Shown here: positions 7,523 through 16,379 of the stretch, piece by piece | Layout: each line of letters opens with the position of its first letter | How positions within the stretch are numbered: the first letter of the stretch is position 1 | Source of the DNA: Chitinophaga sp. GbtcB8 | GTDB lineage: Bacteria > Bacteroidota > Bacteroidia > Chitinophagales > Chitinophagaceae | Assembly: GCF_019091455.1 (NCBI RefSeq) | Contig: NZ_JAGXJN010000028.1 | Location: 49,218 to 113,217, forward strand | DNA: 64,000 bases | Direction: 5' to 3' | The notes under the pieces: model-generated | The model's input: the letters and a program-made list of their open reading frames with translations, nothing else | Database searches by the model: none | Told to the model about the DNA's origin: nothing | Translations under genes and position numbers: made by a program

Positions 7523-10063
7523 ATGGATACACGCAGAGAATTCCTCAAAAAATCAGTATTGTTATCCGGCGCCGCAGGTTTGTCAGCTTTTATGCCGGCA
7601 TCTATTCAACGCGCATTGGCTATAGACCCTACACTAGGCAGCACTTACCTGGATGCAGAACATGTAGTGATACTGATGCAGGAGAACCGTTCTTTTGACC
7701 ATTGCTTTGGCACCTTGCAGGGCGTGCGTGGTTTTAATGACCCGCGTGCGCTGGCCTTACCTGATAAAAAACCGGTATGGCTGCAAACCAATGAGCTGGG
7801 CGAAACCTATGCACCTTTCCGTTTAGATATTAAGGATACCAAAGTAACCTGGATGGGCTCTTTGCCACACTCCCGCGCCAGCCAGGTAGATGCTAATAAT
7901 AATGGTAAATATGATCAGTGGCTGATAGCCAAAAGGTCCGGGAATAAGCAGTATGCAGCCATGCCGCTTACACTGGGTTATTACAACCGGGAAGACCTGC
8001 CTTTTAACTATGCCATGGCAGATGCCTTTACCATTTGTGATCAGAACTTTTGTTCTGCCATGACCAGCACCACGCCTAACCGCTCTTTTTTCTGGACCGG
8101 TAAGATCACGCATGAAACAGACGGCATTCCCAAGGCGCACATCCGTAATGATGATTACAGCTATGCCAAGCTGCCCTGGAACACTTTCCCGGAGCTGCTG
8201 GAGCAGAATAATATACCCTGGAAATTTTACCAGAATGAAACCAGCTGCGGCGGCGGGTTTAAAGGCGAGGAACGCTCCTGGTTATCGAACTTCGGCTGTA
8301 ACCTGCTGGAATTTTTTGCCGCTTACAATGTAAAGTTTGCACCGCGTTATATCCAGAACCTGCAAAAGCAGGTGGATACGCTGCCCGACCAGATCAACAA
8401 GCTGCAGGAAGCCAGTCCTTCCTCTGAGGATGCTGCACAGAAAATAAGAGTGGAGCTGGCCAAAAAACAGGAAGTGCTGGACAATGCAAAAGCTGAGCTG
8501 GAAAAATGGAACCAGGCTAATTTTGAAAAGCTAAGCGCTGAACAAAAGAGCTTGTACAAACGTGCTTTTGTAGTAAATGAGGGCGATCCCGCTTACCGCA
8601 ACATCACTACCCTCAGCTATACAGATGGCGGGGAGAAACGTGATGTAACTGTACCGGAAGGCGATGTGCTGCACCAGTTCCGGAAAGATGTGGAAGGCGG
8701 TAAGCTGCCCACTGTATCCTGGCTGGCAGCGCCGCAGAACTTCTCTGACCATCCCAGGGCACCCTGGTATGGCGCCTGGTATGTATCTGAAGTGCTGGAC
8801 ATTCTTACCAAGAACCCGGACGTATGGAAGAAATCTATTTTCATTGTTTCCTATGATGAATATGATGGTTACTTTGATCACGTACAGCCTTTTTATATCC
8901 CGGATGAAAACAAACCGGAGACAGGCAAAGTATCTGCCGGCATTGATACGGAAATAGAGCATGTGCGCCTGGAAAATGAGCTGAAACAGGGTGTGCCTAA
9001 AAAGGCTGCCCGCGAAGCGCCTATAGGACTGGGTTTCCGCGTACCTATGATCATAGCATCACCCTGGAGCCGCGGTGGTAAAGTATGCTCCCAGCTGTTT
9101 GATCATACCTCTACCTTACAGTTCCTGGAAACATTCCTGAACCAGAAGTATAAAAAGAATATTCAGCAAAAGAATATCAGCGCATGGCGCAGAACCATTT
9201 GCGGCGATCTTACAGCAGCTTTCAGCCCCTTTAACGGCAATAAGCTGGAACCCATTCCCTTCCTGCAGCGCGACAAGTTTGTAGAAGATATTTATAACGC
9301 CAGGTTTAAACAGGCGCCGGGCGGGTATAAAAAAATATCAGGGCACGAGATCCGTAACATTATTCAAAACCCGCTGGCAATGGATGCCCTCTCTACCCAG
9401 GAGAAAGGGATACGTGCTTCCAGCGCCCTGCCGTATGAGCTGTATGCTGAAGGTACCTGCACAGCAGATAAAAAACAGGTAACACTGAAAATGACCGCCG
9501 GTAACCAGGTGTTTGGTAAAAATGCTGCAGGCTCGCCCTTTACAGTATATGTGCCGGGAACTTTCAAAGATGAAAAAGGTGTGACTGATATTTCCCGCAA
9601 CTGGGCTTTTGCCGTAAAAGCCGGTGACAGCATTAGCTACGAATGGCCTTTGCAGGCGTTTGAGAATAATAAATATCATTTGCGTTTATACGGCCCCAAT
9701 GGTTTTTACCGGGAGCTGACGGGTAATGCGCAGGACCCGGCCATACAGGTGGCTGTGGAGTATGAGCAGGATGCCAAAACAAAAAAGCCTACCGGTAACG
9801 TAGTGGTAAAGGTAACTAACCAGGATGCTGCCAAAGCCTTGCAGTTAGCTATTAAAGATCATGCCTACAAAACAAATGACGTAGCAAAGGCAGTAGCCAA
9901 AGGCGACACTGCAAGCATAGTGCTGCCGCTGAAGAACAGCCATGGCTGGTACGACTTCAGTATTAAGGTCAATGGTTTTGATGTGTTTGAAAAACGTTAT
10001 GCCGGCAGGGTAGAGACGGGGCAGGAGAGCTTTACGGATCCGTTTATGGGCCGCACCGTTTAA
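7523..10063 (+). CDS. plcN: Phosphocholine-specific phospholipase C, Tat-exported
   Basis: The 846-residue enzyme begins with a twin-arginine signal (RREFLKK at 4-10, then a hydrophobic stretch ending near ALA), so it is exported folded. The catalytic domain has ENRSFDH at 54-60, the nucleophile region TSTTPNRSFFWTG, the metal site SYDEYDGYFDHV, and DHTSTLQFLE, all typical of the AcpA/PlcH family of acid phosphatases and phospholipases C. The last 200 residues form two beta domains of the bacterial phospholipase C C-terminal type. The length is slightly above usual because of a helical insertion around residues 285-350. It would release phosphocholine or phosphoethanolamine from phospholipids. 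The gene stands alone. Confidence 0.92.
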   Translation: MDTRREFLKKSVLLSGAAGLSAFMPASIQRALAIDPTLGSTYLDAEHVVILMQENRSFDHCFGTLQGVRGFNDPRALALPDKKPVWLQTNELGETYAPFRLDIKDTKVTWMGSLPHSRASQVDANNNGKYDQWLIAKRSGNKQYAAMPLTLGYYNREDLPFNYAMADAFTICDQNFCSAMTSTTPNRSFFWTGKITHETDGIPKAHIRNDDYSYAKLPWNTFPELLEQNNIPWKFYQNETSCGGGFKGEERSWLSNFGCNLLEFFAAYNVKFAPRYIQNLQKQVDTLPDQINKLQEASPSSEDAAQKIRVELAKKQEVLDNAKAELEKWNQANFEKLSAEQKSLYKRAFVVNEGDPAYRNITTLSYTDGGEKRDVTVPEGDVLHQFRKDVEGGKLPTVSWLAAPQNFSDHPRAPWYGAWYVSEVLDILTKNPDVWKKSIFIVSYDEYDGYFDHVQPFYIPDENKPETGKVSAGIDTEIEHVRLENELKQGVPKKAAREAPIGLGFRVPMIIASPWSRGGKVCSQLFDHTSTLQFLETFLNQKYKKNIQQKNISAWRRTICGDLTAAFSPFNGNKLEPIPFLQRDKFVEDIYNARFKQAPGGYKKISGHEIRNIIQNPLAMDALSTQEKGIRASSALPYELYAEGTCTADKKQVTLKMTAGNQVFGKNAAGSPFTVYVPGTFKDEKGVTDISRNWAFAVKAGDSISYEWPLQAFENNKYHLRLYGPNGFYRELTGNAQDPAIQVAVEYEQDAKTKKPTGNVVVKVTNQDAAKALQLAIKDHAYKTNDVAKAVAKGDTASIVLPLKNSHGWYDFSIKVNGFDVFEKRYAGRVETGQESFTDPFMGRTV

Positions 10064-10116
10064 GAATTATCAATCAATCGCGTCATTGCGGGGAGCCGGG
10101 AGGCTGCAGTGGAAGG

Positions 10117-10159
10117 GCGACGAAGCAATCTCCAGCCATTCGCGAGATTGCTTCGTCGC
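10117..10159. repeat. REP-like element, perfect 16-bp stem GCGACGAAGCAATCTC
   Basis: GCGACGAAGCAATCTC at 10117-10132 is exactly complementary to 10144-10159 across an 11-nt loop. It is preceded by GTCATTGCGGGGAG, the other half commonly found with this word. This sequence resembles a repeat I know from intergenic spaces of many bacterial genomes. It lies between the convergent phospholipase C and HTH_42 genes and may also stop transcription. Confidence 0.8.
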
Positions 10160-10175
10160 GCCACATGCCCTGGCC

Positions 10176-11267
10176 TTACTTTGCTCTTCGCAGTGATGCG
10201 ATTGGCATAATGGATAATTGTTTGTTGCAGAAGGATGCGTAGGGCTGTAATGCGGTAGTTATTTTTTTCAAGGTGGCGGCGGGTAAGGGTTGGAATGGTT
10301 TTAATGTTACTATCACATTGTCTTTACTAAATGTACGTTGCCAGGTAGCAATGATAGTTCCTTTATGTATGATCACAGGATTAAAGATACCATTGGTTGT
10401 ATATACCATGTTTTTGTGCTGCGCAGGTAAAAAATGGCTCCGGTCCTCATAACCCAACACATATTCATCAAAGCCCGGCAGGCAATACAGGCCTGGTTTT
10501 GCGGCTGCGGGTTGTTTTGCGTTCATCCAGTATTCTTTTTGTTGCAGCGTAACGGAAGTAAGCAGCGGTTTCACGGCTTCCAGTCCTTTGCGGGCTTCTG
10601 TAATGGTAAGGCCGGACCATAGAACAAAATCGTTTACAGTAGCAGGTCCATGGCTTAAAAAATATCTTTTTGCCAGTTCTGCAACTGCAGCAGGGCGGTC
10701 TTTAAAAGGTTTGGCGGTTGGTGCATGCAGCAAGGTGCAGGTGGCAGTGTTGCCCCTTTTAGGGCCTATGCAGATCAGCTGATCCATTGCTGCGCGGTAA
10801 AGGATATGCGTTAAACGTTCTCCCTTAGCTTCAATGCCGGCTTTATGAAATACAGCGGTCAGCTCATCCCGCGTAAGCGGTTCATTATTCTTTAGTGTGC
10901 GGGAAAGAATGGTTTGGGTCTTTTTTAAGGTTTTTTCATCCAGCTCCAGGTTCTTATAACGGCTGGCAGCGCCGCTTATAATACGCGGCGCCAGCAGGGA
11001 TAACATCCAGTGCACATCATCAGCATGCACTAAATGTAAGGTGCCTCTTACGCACCAGGTGCGGGTGATCCGTTGTTCTGCAATTGCCTGCTCTATATCC
11101 GCATCCTGTAAACCCGGCAGGCGTACGCCTATGGCCCATTGCGACTGCGCATACTCCTGTGCCTGCAGGGCGCCCATCCACGCTACTACCTCCTCCGGTT
11201 TTGTAAAATTATGTACTGACAGCTGTTGATTTGCCAGGCGCAGGTCCAGTAAGGCGGTAGTTTTCAT
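10176..11267 (-). CDS. Winged-helix HTH_42 protein (AlkZ/AlkX-like DNA glycosylase family)
   Basis: The 363-residue protein fits the HTH_42 family: NQQLSVHNFTKPEEVVAWMGALQAQEYAQSQWAIG near the N-terminus, TWCVRGTLHLVHADDVHWML around residues 85-104, and LPGFDEYVLGYEDRSHFL near 270. AlkZ-type glycosylases of this fold use a Q-hydrophobic-Q motif; QAQ near residue 36 fits that position. Established members excise alkylated bases or unhook crosslinks, while many paralogues have no known role. It is cytoplasmic and transcribed alone from a TAGCTTTG -7 box 25 nt upstream of its ATG. Confidence 0.82.
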   Translation of the reverse strand: MKTTALLDLRLANQQLSVHNFTKPEEVVAWMGALQAQEYAQSQWAIGVRLPGLQDADIEQAIAEQRITRTWCVRGTLHLVHADDVHWMLSLLAPRIISGAASRYKNLELDEKTLKKTQTILSRTLKNNEPLTRDELTAVFHKAGIEAKGERLTHILYRAAMDQLICIGPKRGNTATCTLLHAPTAKPFKDRPAAVAELAKRYFLSHGPATVNDFVLWSGLTITEARKGLEAVKPLLTSVTLQQKEYWMNAKQPAAAKPGLYCLPGFDEYVLGYEDRSHFLPAQHKNMVYTTNGIFNPVIIHKGTIIATWQRTFSKDNVIVTLKPFQPLPAATLKKITTALQPYASFCNKQLSIMPIASLRRAK

Positions 11268-11291
11268 ATAGCGGTGTACGTTTGTTCATTG

Positions 11292-11299
11292 CAAAGCTA
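11292..11299 (-). promoter_or_regulatory. Bacteroidota -7 promoter box TAGCTTTG
   Basis: The minus strand reads TAGCTTTG, an exact match to TAnnTTTG, 25 nt upstream of the HTH_42 gene start. Confidence 0.6.
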
Positions 11300-11343
11300 A
11301 GGTTCCTGGCTGACAGCCCTATGTCAGCAGCAACAGGAAGTTA

Positions 11344-12204
11344 TTAGGCGGCAGTACGCAGGTAAGCGGCAATGCGGGCCAGCTGCCGTTTGGCAATGTC
11401 ATCTTTTTCTTCGTTTTGCAGGTACTCTGCCCAGTCTAAAGGCGTACCCTGGAATATTTTGTCTTTAAGATCCAGCCGGGCGCCGGCGTGCACCAAGATC
11501 TTTACAGTATCCAGTGAGCCGGAAGATACTGCCTGGTGCAGGGCCGTGGCATGATTATGGAAACTGCATTTTGCATGTGGAAAGGCGTTTATATCCAGCT
11601 CCATTTCCAGCAGCAGGGTAATAATGTTTGTTTGTCCGTAATAGGCGGCAGCTGCTAAAGCCACTTCTCTTATTTCCTTACCGGCATCAGGCCCCAGCCG
11701 TTCTACGCTGCTGGTAAGCCCCAGGCAGGCGGCTACGGGCAGGGTAAGGGCTTCCCCATGTTCCAGCAGGTGTTTGGCTGCTGATACATTGCCATGGGCT
11801 AATGCGCCCAGCGCACCATTGGCTATAGCGCCTGCATCCAGTAAAAGATCCATCAATGGCAGCTGTACGCCGCAGTTGCGGGGCGTGCTGCCGGTAGCCA
11901 CCAGGCCCAAGGTATGATTGAGCTGCCGCTGTAATGTACCCGGCGCATGCTGCTGAATAGCGCGTATAATAACAGCTGCGCTGTCTGTAATATTATCGGG
12001 CAGGGTACCGGTGCGGATGGGGTTATCTGCAATGAACCATAACAGGTAAGGTTGTTTAAGGTAGCCCTCTGCAGGCATTTCCAGCCGCTCGCTCACTATT
12101 TCCGGATGTAACGCCAGCAATTGTTCCAGCGCAGTGGTATCCCCTGCATCTATAGCCGCAAGGGCCTCACGGAACAGGGGGTGTGGAATTTCCGGTTTGT
12201 CCAT
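11344..12204 (-). CDS. Ankyrin-repeat protein
   Basis: From the preferred start MDKPEIPHPLF at 12204 the protein has 286 residues; an upstream in-frame ATG at 12234 would add ten hydrophobic residues. Ankyrin units are clear in the C-terminal half: AAAYYGQTNIITLLLEMELDINAF and TALHQAVSSGSLDTVKILVHAGARLDLKD, then TPLDWAEYLQ. More diverged helical pairs occur earlier (GALAHGNVSAAKHLLEHG). It has no signal peptide or catalytic domain, so it is likely a cytoplasmic protein-binding scaffold. Its partner cannot be told. Confidence 0.85.
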   Translation of the reverse strand: MDKPEIPHPLFREALAAIDAGDTTALEQLLALHPEIVSERLEMPAEGYLKQPYLLWFIADNPIRTGTLPDNITDSAAVIIRAIQQHAPGTLQRQLNHTLGLVATGSTPRNCGVQLPLMDLLLDAGAIANGALGALAHGNVSAAKHLLEHGEALTLPVAACLGLTSSVERLGPDAGKEIREVALAAAAYYGQTNIITLLLEMELDINAFPHAKCSFHNHATALHQAVSSGSLDTVKILVHAGARLDLKDKIFQGTPLDWAEYLQNEEKDDIAKRQLARIAAYLRTAA

Positions 12205-12288
12205 AACACAAGATTGATAGAAGAACACGAACATTAAATCCAGTCGGTTGGCAAAGATCTGGTTGAGCGTATGTGTTGTAAATGAAAA

Positions 12289-12316
12289 TACCGGATGGTA
12301 CTATAGCCATCCGGTA
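12289..12316. other. Hairpin TACCGGATGG / CCATCCGGTA
   Basis: A perfect 10-bp stem with an 8-nt loop lies between the ankyrin gene start and the end of the ROK kinase gene. It may support termination of the mannose operon or form part of the ankyrin gene's control region. Confidence 0.5.
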
Positions 12317-12352
12317 GAAATGTAACAATTTTCATGCACAAGAAAAAATGTA

Positions 12353-12379
12353 GAATGCTGCCTTATGAAGGCAGCATTC
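12353..12379 (-). terminator. Terminator whose 5' arm encodes the end of the ROK kinase
   Basis: On the minus strand GAATGCTGCC and GGCAGCATTC form a 10-bp stem, followed by TACATTTTTTC. The 5' arm overlaps the last sense codons of the kinase and the TAA stop lies in the loop. It would end the GH38-isomerase-porter-kinase operon. Confidence 0.7.
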
Positions 12380-13244
12380 CGGCAGCGCCAAAAAGGGAGG
12401 CTTGCTCGCCCAGCGCTGATAACACAAATGACGTGGATAAACTGTATGCCTGCATTTTTTCCTGCAGGCCGGTTTTAAATAAGGGAAAGGTTTGCGCAAT
12501 ATTTCCGCCCAGCACTACCAGCTCCGGTGTGGGCTGTAAAGCAGCTATGAAGGCGCCCAGGTTAGCGCCAAATTCATGGAACAGGGCTGCTACGGCCGGT
12601 TCTGTTTGCGCCACATCTGCAATGGCCTTTACATTTTTAGCGGTTTGCCCGCTCAGCTCCCGGTACCGCTGCATGATCCAGCGGGCGCAGAAATATTCCT
12701 CTGCCCGGGATGCCAGGAAAGGCGTATCAAAAAAAGCCGCATCCCTTACAATGCCATTTTCCGCTATGGCCGATCCAAAGCCGGTGCCCAGCGTAAAACC
12801 CATGGCATTCAGCCTGCCTTTGGCAGCCCCGTTGTATAACTCGCCCTGTAAAAAACACTGCGCGTCATTAGCCATTTTAATGTGCGATGCAGGCAGCTGC
12901 AGCTCCTGCGCCAGCAGGTCTTTTACATTTAGCTCATATAACGCCTCATATTTATGCAAACCTTTAATAAGGGAAATACCTTCTTCATACTTAAAAGGGC
13001 CTGGCATGGCAATACCTATCTGCTGCACGCCTGCGGCGGCCTGCATGCTTAAGCGCATTACCCTGCTCCATGCCTGTATGATCTCCGGCGCAGTGCCCTG
13101 GGCATTTACCTGCTCGCGGTGAAAAGAGCCCGGTACCAGCATTCTGCGCTGCTGGTCTATTAATGCGGTCGTGATGTGCGATCCGCCAATATCTGCTCCC
13201 AGCACTACGGGGTGCCGGCTGTTTAATGCATTACTTTGTTCCAA
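12363..13244 (-). CDS. ROK family sugar kinase (probable mannose/hexose kinase)
   Basis: The 293-residue protein has the ROK/ASKHA phosphate-binding start VLGADIGGSHITTALID, the IGIAMPGPFKYEEGI segment, the catalytic-site region KMANDAQCFLQGE, and GFTLGTGFGSAI. The usual ROK zinc cluster (CxCGxxGCxE) that follows is missing; the equivalent stretch reads FLASRAEEYFCARWI. The gene is last in the GH38 operon and overlaps the porter gene by 22 nt. With mannosidases and mannose-6-phosphate isomerase in the same transcript, phosphorylation of mannose (or glucose) to the 6-phosphate is the likely role. A sugar-sensing role is less likely because no DNA-binding domain is present. Confidence 0.87.
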   Translation of the reverse strand: MEQSNALNSRHPVVLGADIGGSHITTALIDQQRRMLVPGSFHREQVNAQGTAPEIIQAWSRVMRLSMQAAAGVQQIGIAMPGPFKYEEGISLIKGLHKYEALYELNVKDLLAQELQLPASHIKMANDAQCFLQGELYNGAAKGRLNAMGFTLGTGFGSAIAENGIVRDAAFFDTPFLASRAEEYFCARWIMQRYRELSGQTAKNVKAIADVAQTEPAVAALFHEFGANLGAFIAALQPTPELVVLGGNIAQTFPLFKTGLQEKMQAYSLSTSFVLSALGEQASLFGAAGMLPS

Positions 13245-14512
13245 TGTGCCTGAATTTGTTCTATGGATTGTCCTTTGGTTTCCGGAACCAATTTATAAAC
13301 CGTAATAAATGCCAGTACGCAAAACAGCGCAAAGAACCAGAAGGTAGGCGCTGTGCCGATGCCGTTTAAAAGCATGGGCGTTAGCTGCCCCACAATAGTA
13401 TCTGCTACCCACATAACCATTATACTAAAGGATAATGCTTTGGCGCGGATATGATCCGGGAATATTTCCGCTGCTATCACAAACTTCAGCGGGCCTATGG
13501 AAAAGGCAAAGAAAGCCAGGAAGGCCAGCACGCAAAGCAGCAGGTAAATGCCGGTGGTAGCGCCGGTATAAAAACAAATACCCGTTAATACCAGGCTAAC
13601 AGCTGCACCCGCAGTGCCCCACAGGTACAGGGGCCTTCTGCCTAAGCTATCTACTTTCCAGATAGCAAACAGCGTAAAGAAAACGTTGGCAGCGCCAAAG
13701 AATAGCTGGCTTAATAAAGAGTTGCTGATGGTAATGCCGGCCTGGTGTAAGATGGTAGGCCCGTAATAAATAATGGCATTAATACCGCTGAACTGCGAGA
13801 ACAGCGGCAGTAAGATGCCTATCAGCAGCGCACGGCGGTAAGCCGGCGCAAAAAGCTGCCCGTAACCGCTGTTGGTATGTGCAGCCGCTGTAGCGCTTTC
13901 CTGCTGCTGTTTTAACCAGCGCGGGCTTTCAGGAATAATTGTTACGCCCAGCAGGAACAGGATAGCAGGTATAATACCTACGCCGAACATTTTACGCCAA
14001 AGGGCCAGCCCGCCTGCTTCTGATGCATATTGTAATAACAGGGCATTGCTCAGGTAAGCAATAAAAATACCGATGGTAATAGCCAGCTGGTAAAAGGTAA
14101 CCAGCCGCCCCCGTTGGTGATCCGGCGCTATTTCAGACAGGTATAAGGGCACTACGCTGGAAGCAATGCCTACTGCCATGCCGCTAAAGATACGTGCCAT
14201 TATAAGCCAGGCAAATACCGGTATGAAGGTGCAGCCAATAGCTGCAAACAGGAATAAGAGGGCTGCCAGCAGCATAAGCCTTTTACGCCCCAGCCGGTCG
14301 CTGAGGTCACTGGCAAAGATCACCCCAATAATGCAGCCTGCCAGTGCAGAGGATACAAACCAGCCCTGCTGTGCAGCCGAGAGGTCAAACTGCTGCTGTA
14401 CAAAAGGCAGCACGCCGGATACCACGGCCATATCAAAACCAAAAAGGAAGCCACCCAGGGAGGCTATGAGCGTGGTAAGCGCCAAGTTGTTATGTGTTGA
14501 TGATCGTGTCAT
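13223..14512 (-). CDS. MFS sugar porter (sugar:H+ symporter family)
   Basis: The 429-residue inner-membrane protein has about twelve helices and sugar-porter hallmarks: SDRLGRKRLML after helix 2, PESPRWL at the end of the N-half, QQFSGINA-like SQFSGINAIIYYGP in helix 7, DSLGRRPLYLWG after helix 8, and PETKG near the C-terminus. It starts by a 4-nt overlap (ATGA) with the isomerase gene and overlaps the kinase gene at its 3' end, so all three are translationally coupled. In this operon it most likely imports mannose released in the periplasm by GH38 and GH125. Confidence 0.92.
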   Translation of the reverse strand: MTRSSTHNNLALTTLIASLGGFLFGFDMAVVSGVLPFVQQQFDLSAAQQGWFVSSALAGCIIGVIFASDLSDRLGRKRLMLLAALLFLFAAIGCTFIPVFAWLIMARIFSGMAVGIASSVVPLYLSEIAPDHQRGRLVTFYQLAITIGIFIAYLSNALLLQYASEAGGLALWRKMFGVGIIPAILFLLGVTIIPESPRWLKQQQESATAAAHTNSGYGQLFAPAYRRALLIGILLPLFSQFSGINAIIYYGPTILHQAGITISNSLLSQLFFGAANVFFTLFAIWKVDSLGRRPLYLWGTAGAAVSLVLTGICFYTGATTGIYLLLCVLAFLAFFAFSIGPLKFVIAAEIFPDHIRAKALSFSIMVMWVADTIVGQLTPMLLNGIGTAPTFWFFALFCVLAFITVYKLVPETKGQSIEQIQAHWNKVMH

Positions 14513-16356
14513 TTTCCTGAAATAAGATCGCTAAAGAGCGGGTGTTCCGGTTTTAAAAAAGCCTGTACTACTTTTGCGCGTTCGCTGCCGTTATTGGTAA
14601 AGGTGCAAACGTCCGCTGCTGCAGGTATTACAAAAGTTTCCGCATAATGGTATACCGTTGTTTGCCCACTGGCAGTAGTTACGTTAATGGAAGTACCTTC
14701 TACCAGCATCAGCACCAAACAGCAGTTGCCGGTAGGTACGGTAATGGTGGTATCAAACTCCAAACGGTGAACGTCATAAAAATGAACAGCATGGGTAGGT
14801 ACGTGTACAATCTGCCAATCCGTACCCGCTTTAATAGTAGTGGGTACTGACCGTAACTGCTGCGTAACAAGAGCTCCCTGTCTGCTGAAATCCAGGTTGT
14901 TGAATGCATGGTCTATGCTGATGGACCGGGGCTTGCCATCAAGGCCCGGTCTTAACCAGTCATACATTTTAAACGTAAAAATATACGGTGTGGCGCTGAT
15001 CTCCAACACAAGATTATTAGTACCTGCACTATGTATGGTACCGTTAGGTATTAAGAACAGATCGTGCTTTGCTGCTTTGTGCAGCTGCACGTAGTCTGTA
15101 ATGTTAAGGGGCTGCTGGTTATCCCGGCTGTTTTCCAGCGCGTTACGGAAAGCTGCCGGGTTTATTCCCTGCTGAAAACCCAGGTACACACCGGCATCGT
15201 CTTTACAATCCAGTATGTAATAGGTTTCATCCTGCGTAATGTTCTCTCCAAAATTGTCGCGTATGTACTGCAGGGCAGGGTGGCATTGTATAGACAGGTT
15301 ACCGCCGTCAAACGTATCCAGGAAATCAAAACGGATGGGGAACTCGTATTTGAAAATGGCGGCATGGTTACCTAAAATGGCGTTATGCTGGTAAAACATC
15401 AGCCATTCAAAAGGAATTTCCAGCAGGTTATGATCGCTTTCAAATATTACTCCATTTTCCGGCACAATCATTTCAAAAGACCAAGCGTAATTCGTTTCCT
15501 CCCGGTTCAGGCCGGGAATATGTTCCTTCATCCATTGCCCGCCCCAGGCGCCGGCTTCAAACCAGGGCCGTACACGGAAAGTGTTGCGGCTTAAGCTTTC
15601 AATGCCTGCCTGCAGATCCGCGTTAAATATCCAGGTAAGCGTATTGCGCCACTGGGTATCTGCCATAATGGTAATGCGTTTGCCCAGGGATTGTTTATAA
15701 TCATTCAGCACCACCCAGTCCACAAAATAGGCGCGTTTGTACATTTCATTATAAACTTCCACCTGCGTGTTACCCAGGTTGGTAACGGCACCCGCACGCA
15801 TACGGTATTGCAGCTCATTCTTGGGAAGGTCTAAATAAATTACCGGGGCCAGTGTATGTGTTAATGCAGCGCCGGTACCTATCACAATGTGAATAGCGCT
15901 GGCATCAAGCTGCGGGGTATTCAGCGCGCCGGGCTTAAAGAAGTCTGTTAATGTGAGCGTGGTCCTTGTGCCCCAAACATCCCCTTCTTCGCCAATAAAA
16001 GGCGCTACTAATTGCTGTACCTCCTGCGCTGGTTTCAGCAATGGTGCGGTATAATGCCATTTTACGCGCAGGCCCTGCTGCAGCAGCTCCTGGTCTAATG
16101 CCTGCTGCACGGTATCCCAGCAAATGCCGGTATAGCCATCTATCAGCACTATAGGTTGTGTGGCTATCCAGGCAGCCAGCGTGGCATAACCGGAAAATAT
16201 TTTTCCATTGCCCAGCGCATGCGTTGGGTAAATATTATAACCGTTAGCCGGCTGCCTGTGATTGTGCAGCGGCAATAAGGGTTGTGAGCTTTCTCTCCAT
16301 TCCAGCTGCTTTTCCCGGCCGCTGTTCATAAGCGGCCCCTGTGTTGTTGTATCCAT
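14509..16356 (-). CDS. Class I mannose-6-phosphate isomerase with N-terminal degenerate kinase-like domain
   Basis: The 615-residue protein has two parts. Residues 340-600 are cupin-type phosphomannose isomerase: SIQCHPALQYIRDNFG, QDETYYILDC, the FLIPNGTIHSAGTNNLVLEIS segment with metal-binding and substrate residues, and a final cupin. Residues 65-230 resemble a nucleoside-kinase-like fold (IVLIDGYTGICWDTV, VIYLDLPKNELQYRMRAG), but the phosphate loop lacks GKS/T. It would convert mannose-6-phosphate to fructose-6-phosphate in the cytoplasm. It starts 23 nt after the GH38 stop codon and overlaps the porter gene by 4 nt. Confidence 0.87.
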   Translation of the reverse strand: MDTTTQGPLMNSGREKQLEWRESSQPLLPLHNHRQPANGYNIYPTHALGNGKIFSGYATLAAWIATQPIVLIDGYTGICWDTVQQALDQELLQQGLRVKWHYTAPLLKPAQEVQQLVAPFIGEEGDVWGTRTTLTLTDFFKPGALNTPQLDASAIHIVIGTGAALTHTLAPVIYLDLPKNELQYRMRAGAVTNLGNTQVEVYNEMYKRAYFVDWVVLNDYKQSLGKRITIMADTQWRNTLTWIFNADLQAGIESLSRNTFRVRPWFEAGAWGGQWMKEHIPGLNREETNYAWSFEMIVPENGVIFESDHNLLEIPFEWLMFYQHNAILGNHAAIFKYEFPIRFDFLDTFDGGNLSIQCHPALQYIRDNFGENITQDETYYILDCKDDAGVYLGFQQGINPAAFRNALENSRDNQQPLNITDYVQLHKAAKHDLFLIPNGTIHSAGTNNLVLEISATPYIFTFKMYDWLRPGLDGKPRSISIDHAFNNLDFSRQGALVTQQLRSVPTTIKAGTDWQIVHVPTHAVHFYDVHRLEFDTTITVPTGNCCLVLMLVEGTSINVTTASGQTTVYHYAETFVIPAAADVCTFTNNGSERAKVVQAFLKPEHPLFSDLISGK

Positions 16357-16379
16357 AGTGTAGTACCTGTCAGTTTTCT

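Noticed and set aside
12334..13122. 262-codon plus-strand open frame
   Set aside because: It lies antisense inside the ROK kinase gene, is Cys/Ser-rich with no domain, and arises from codon bias of the real gene.
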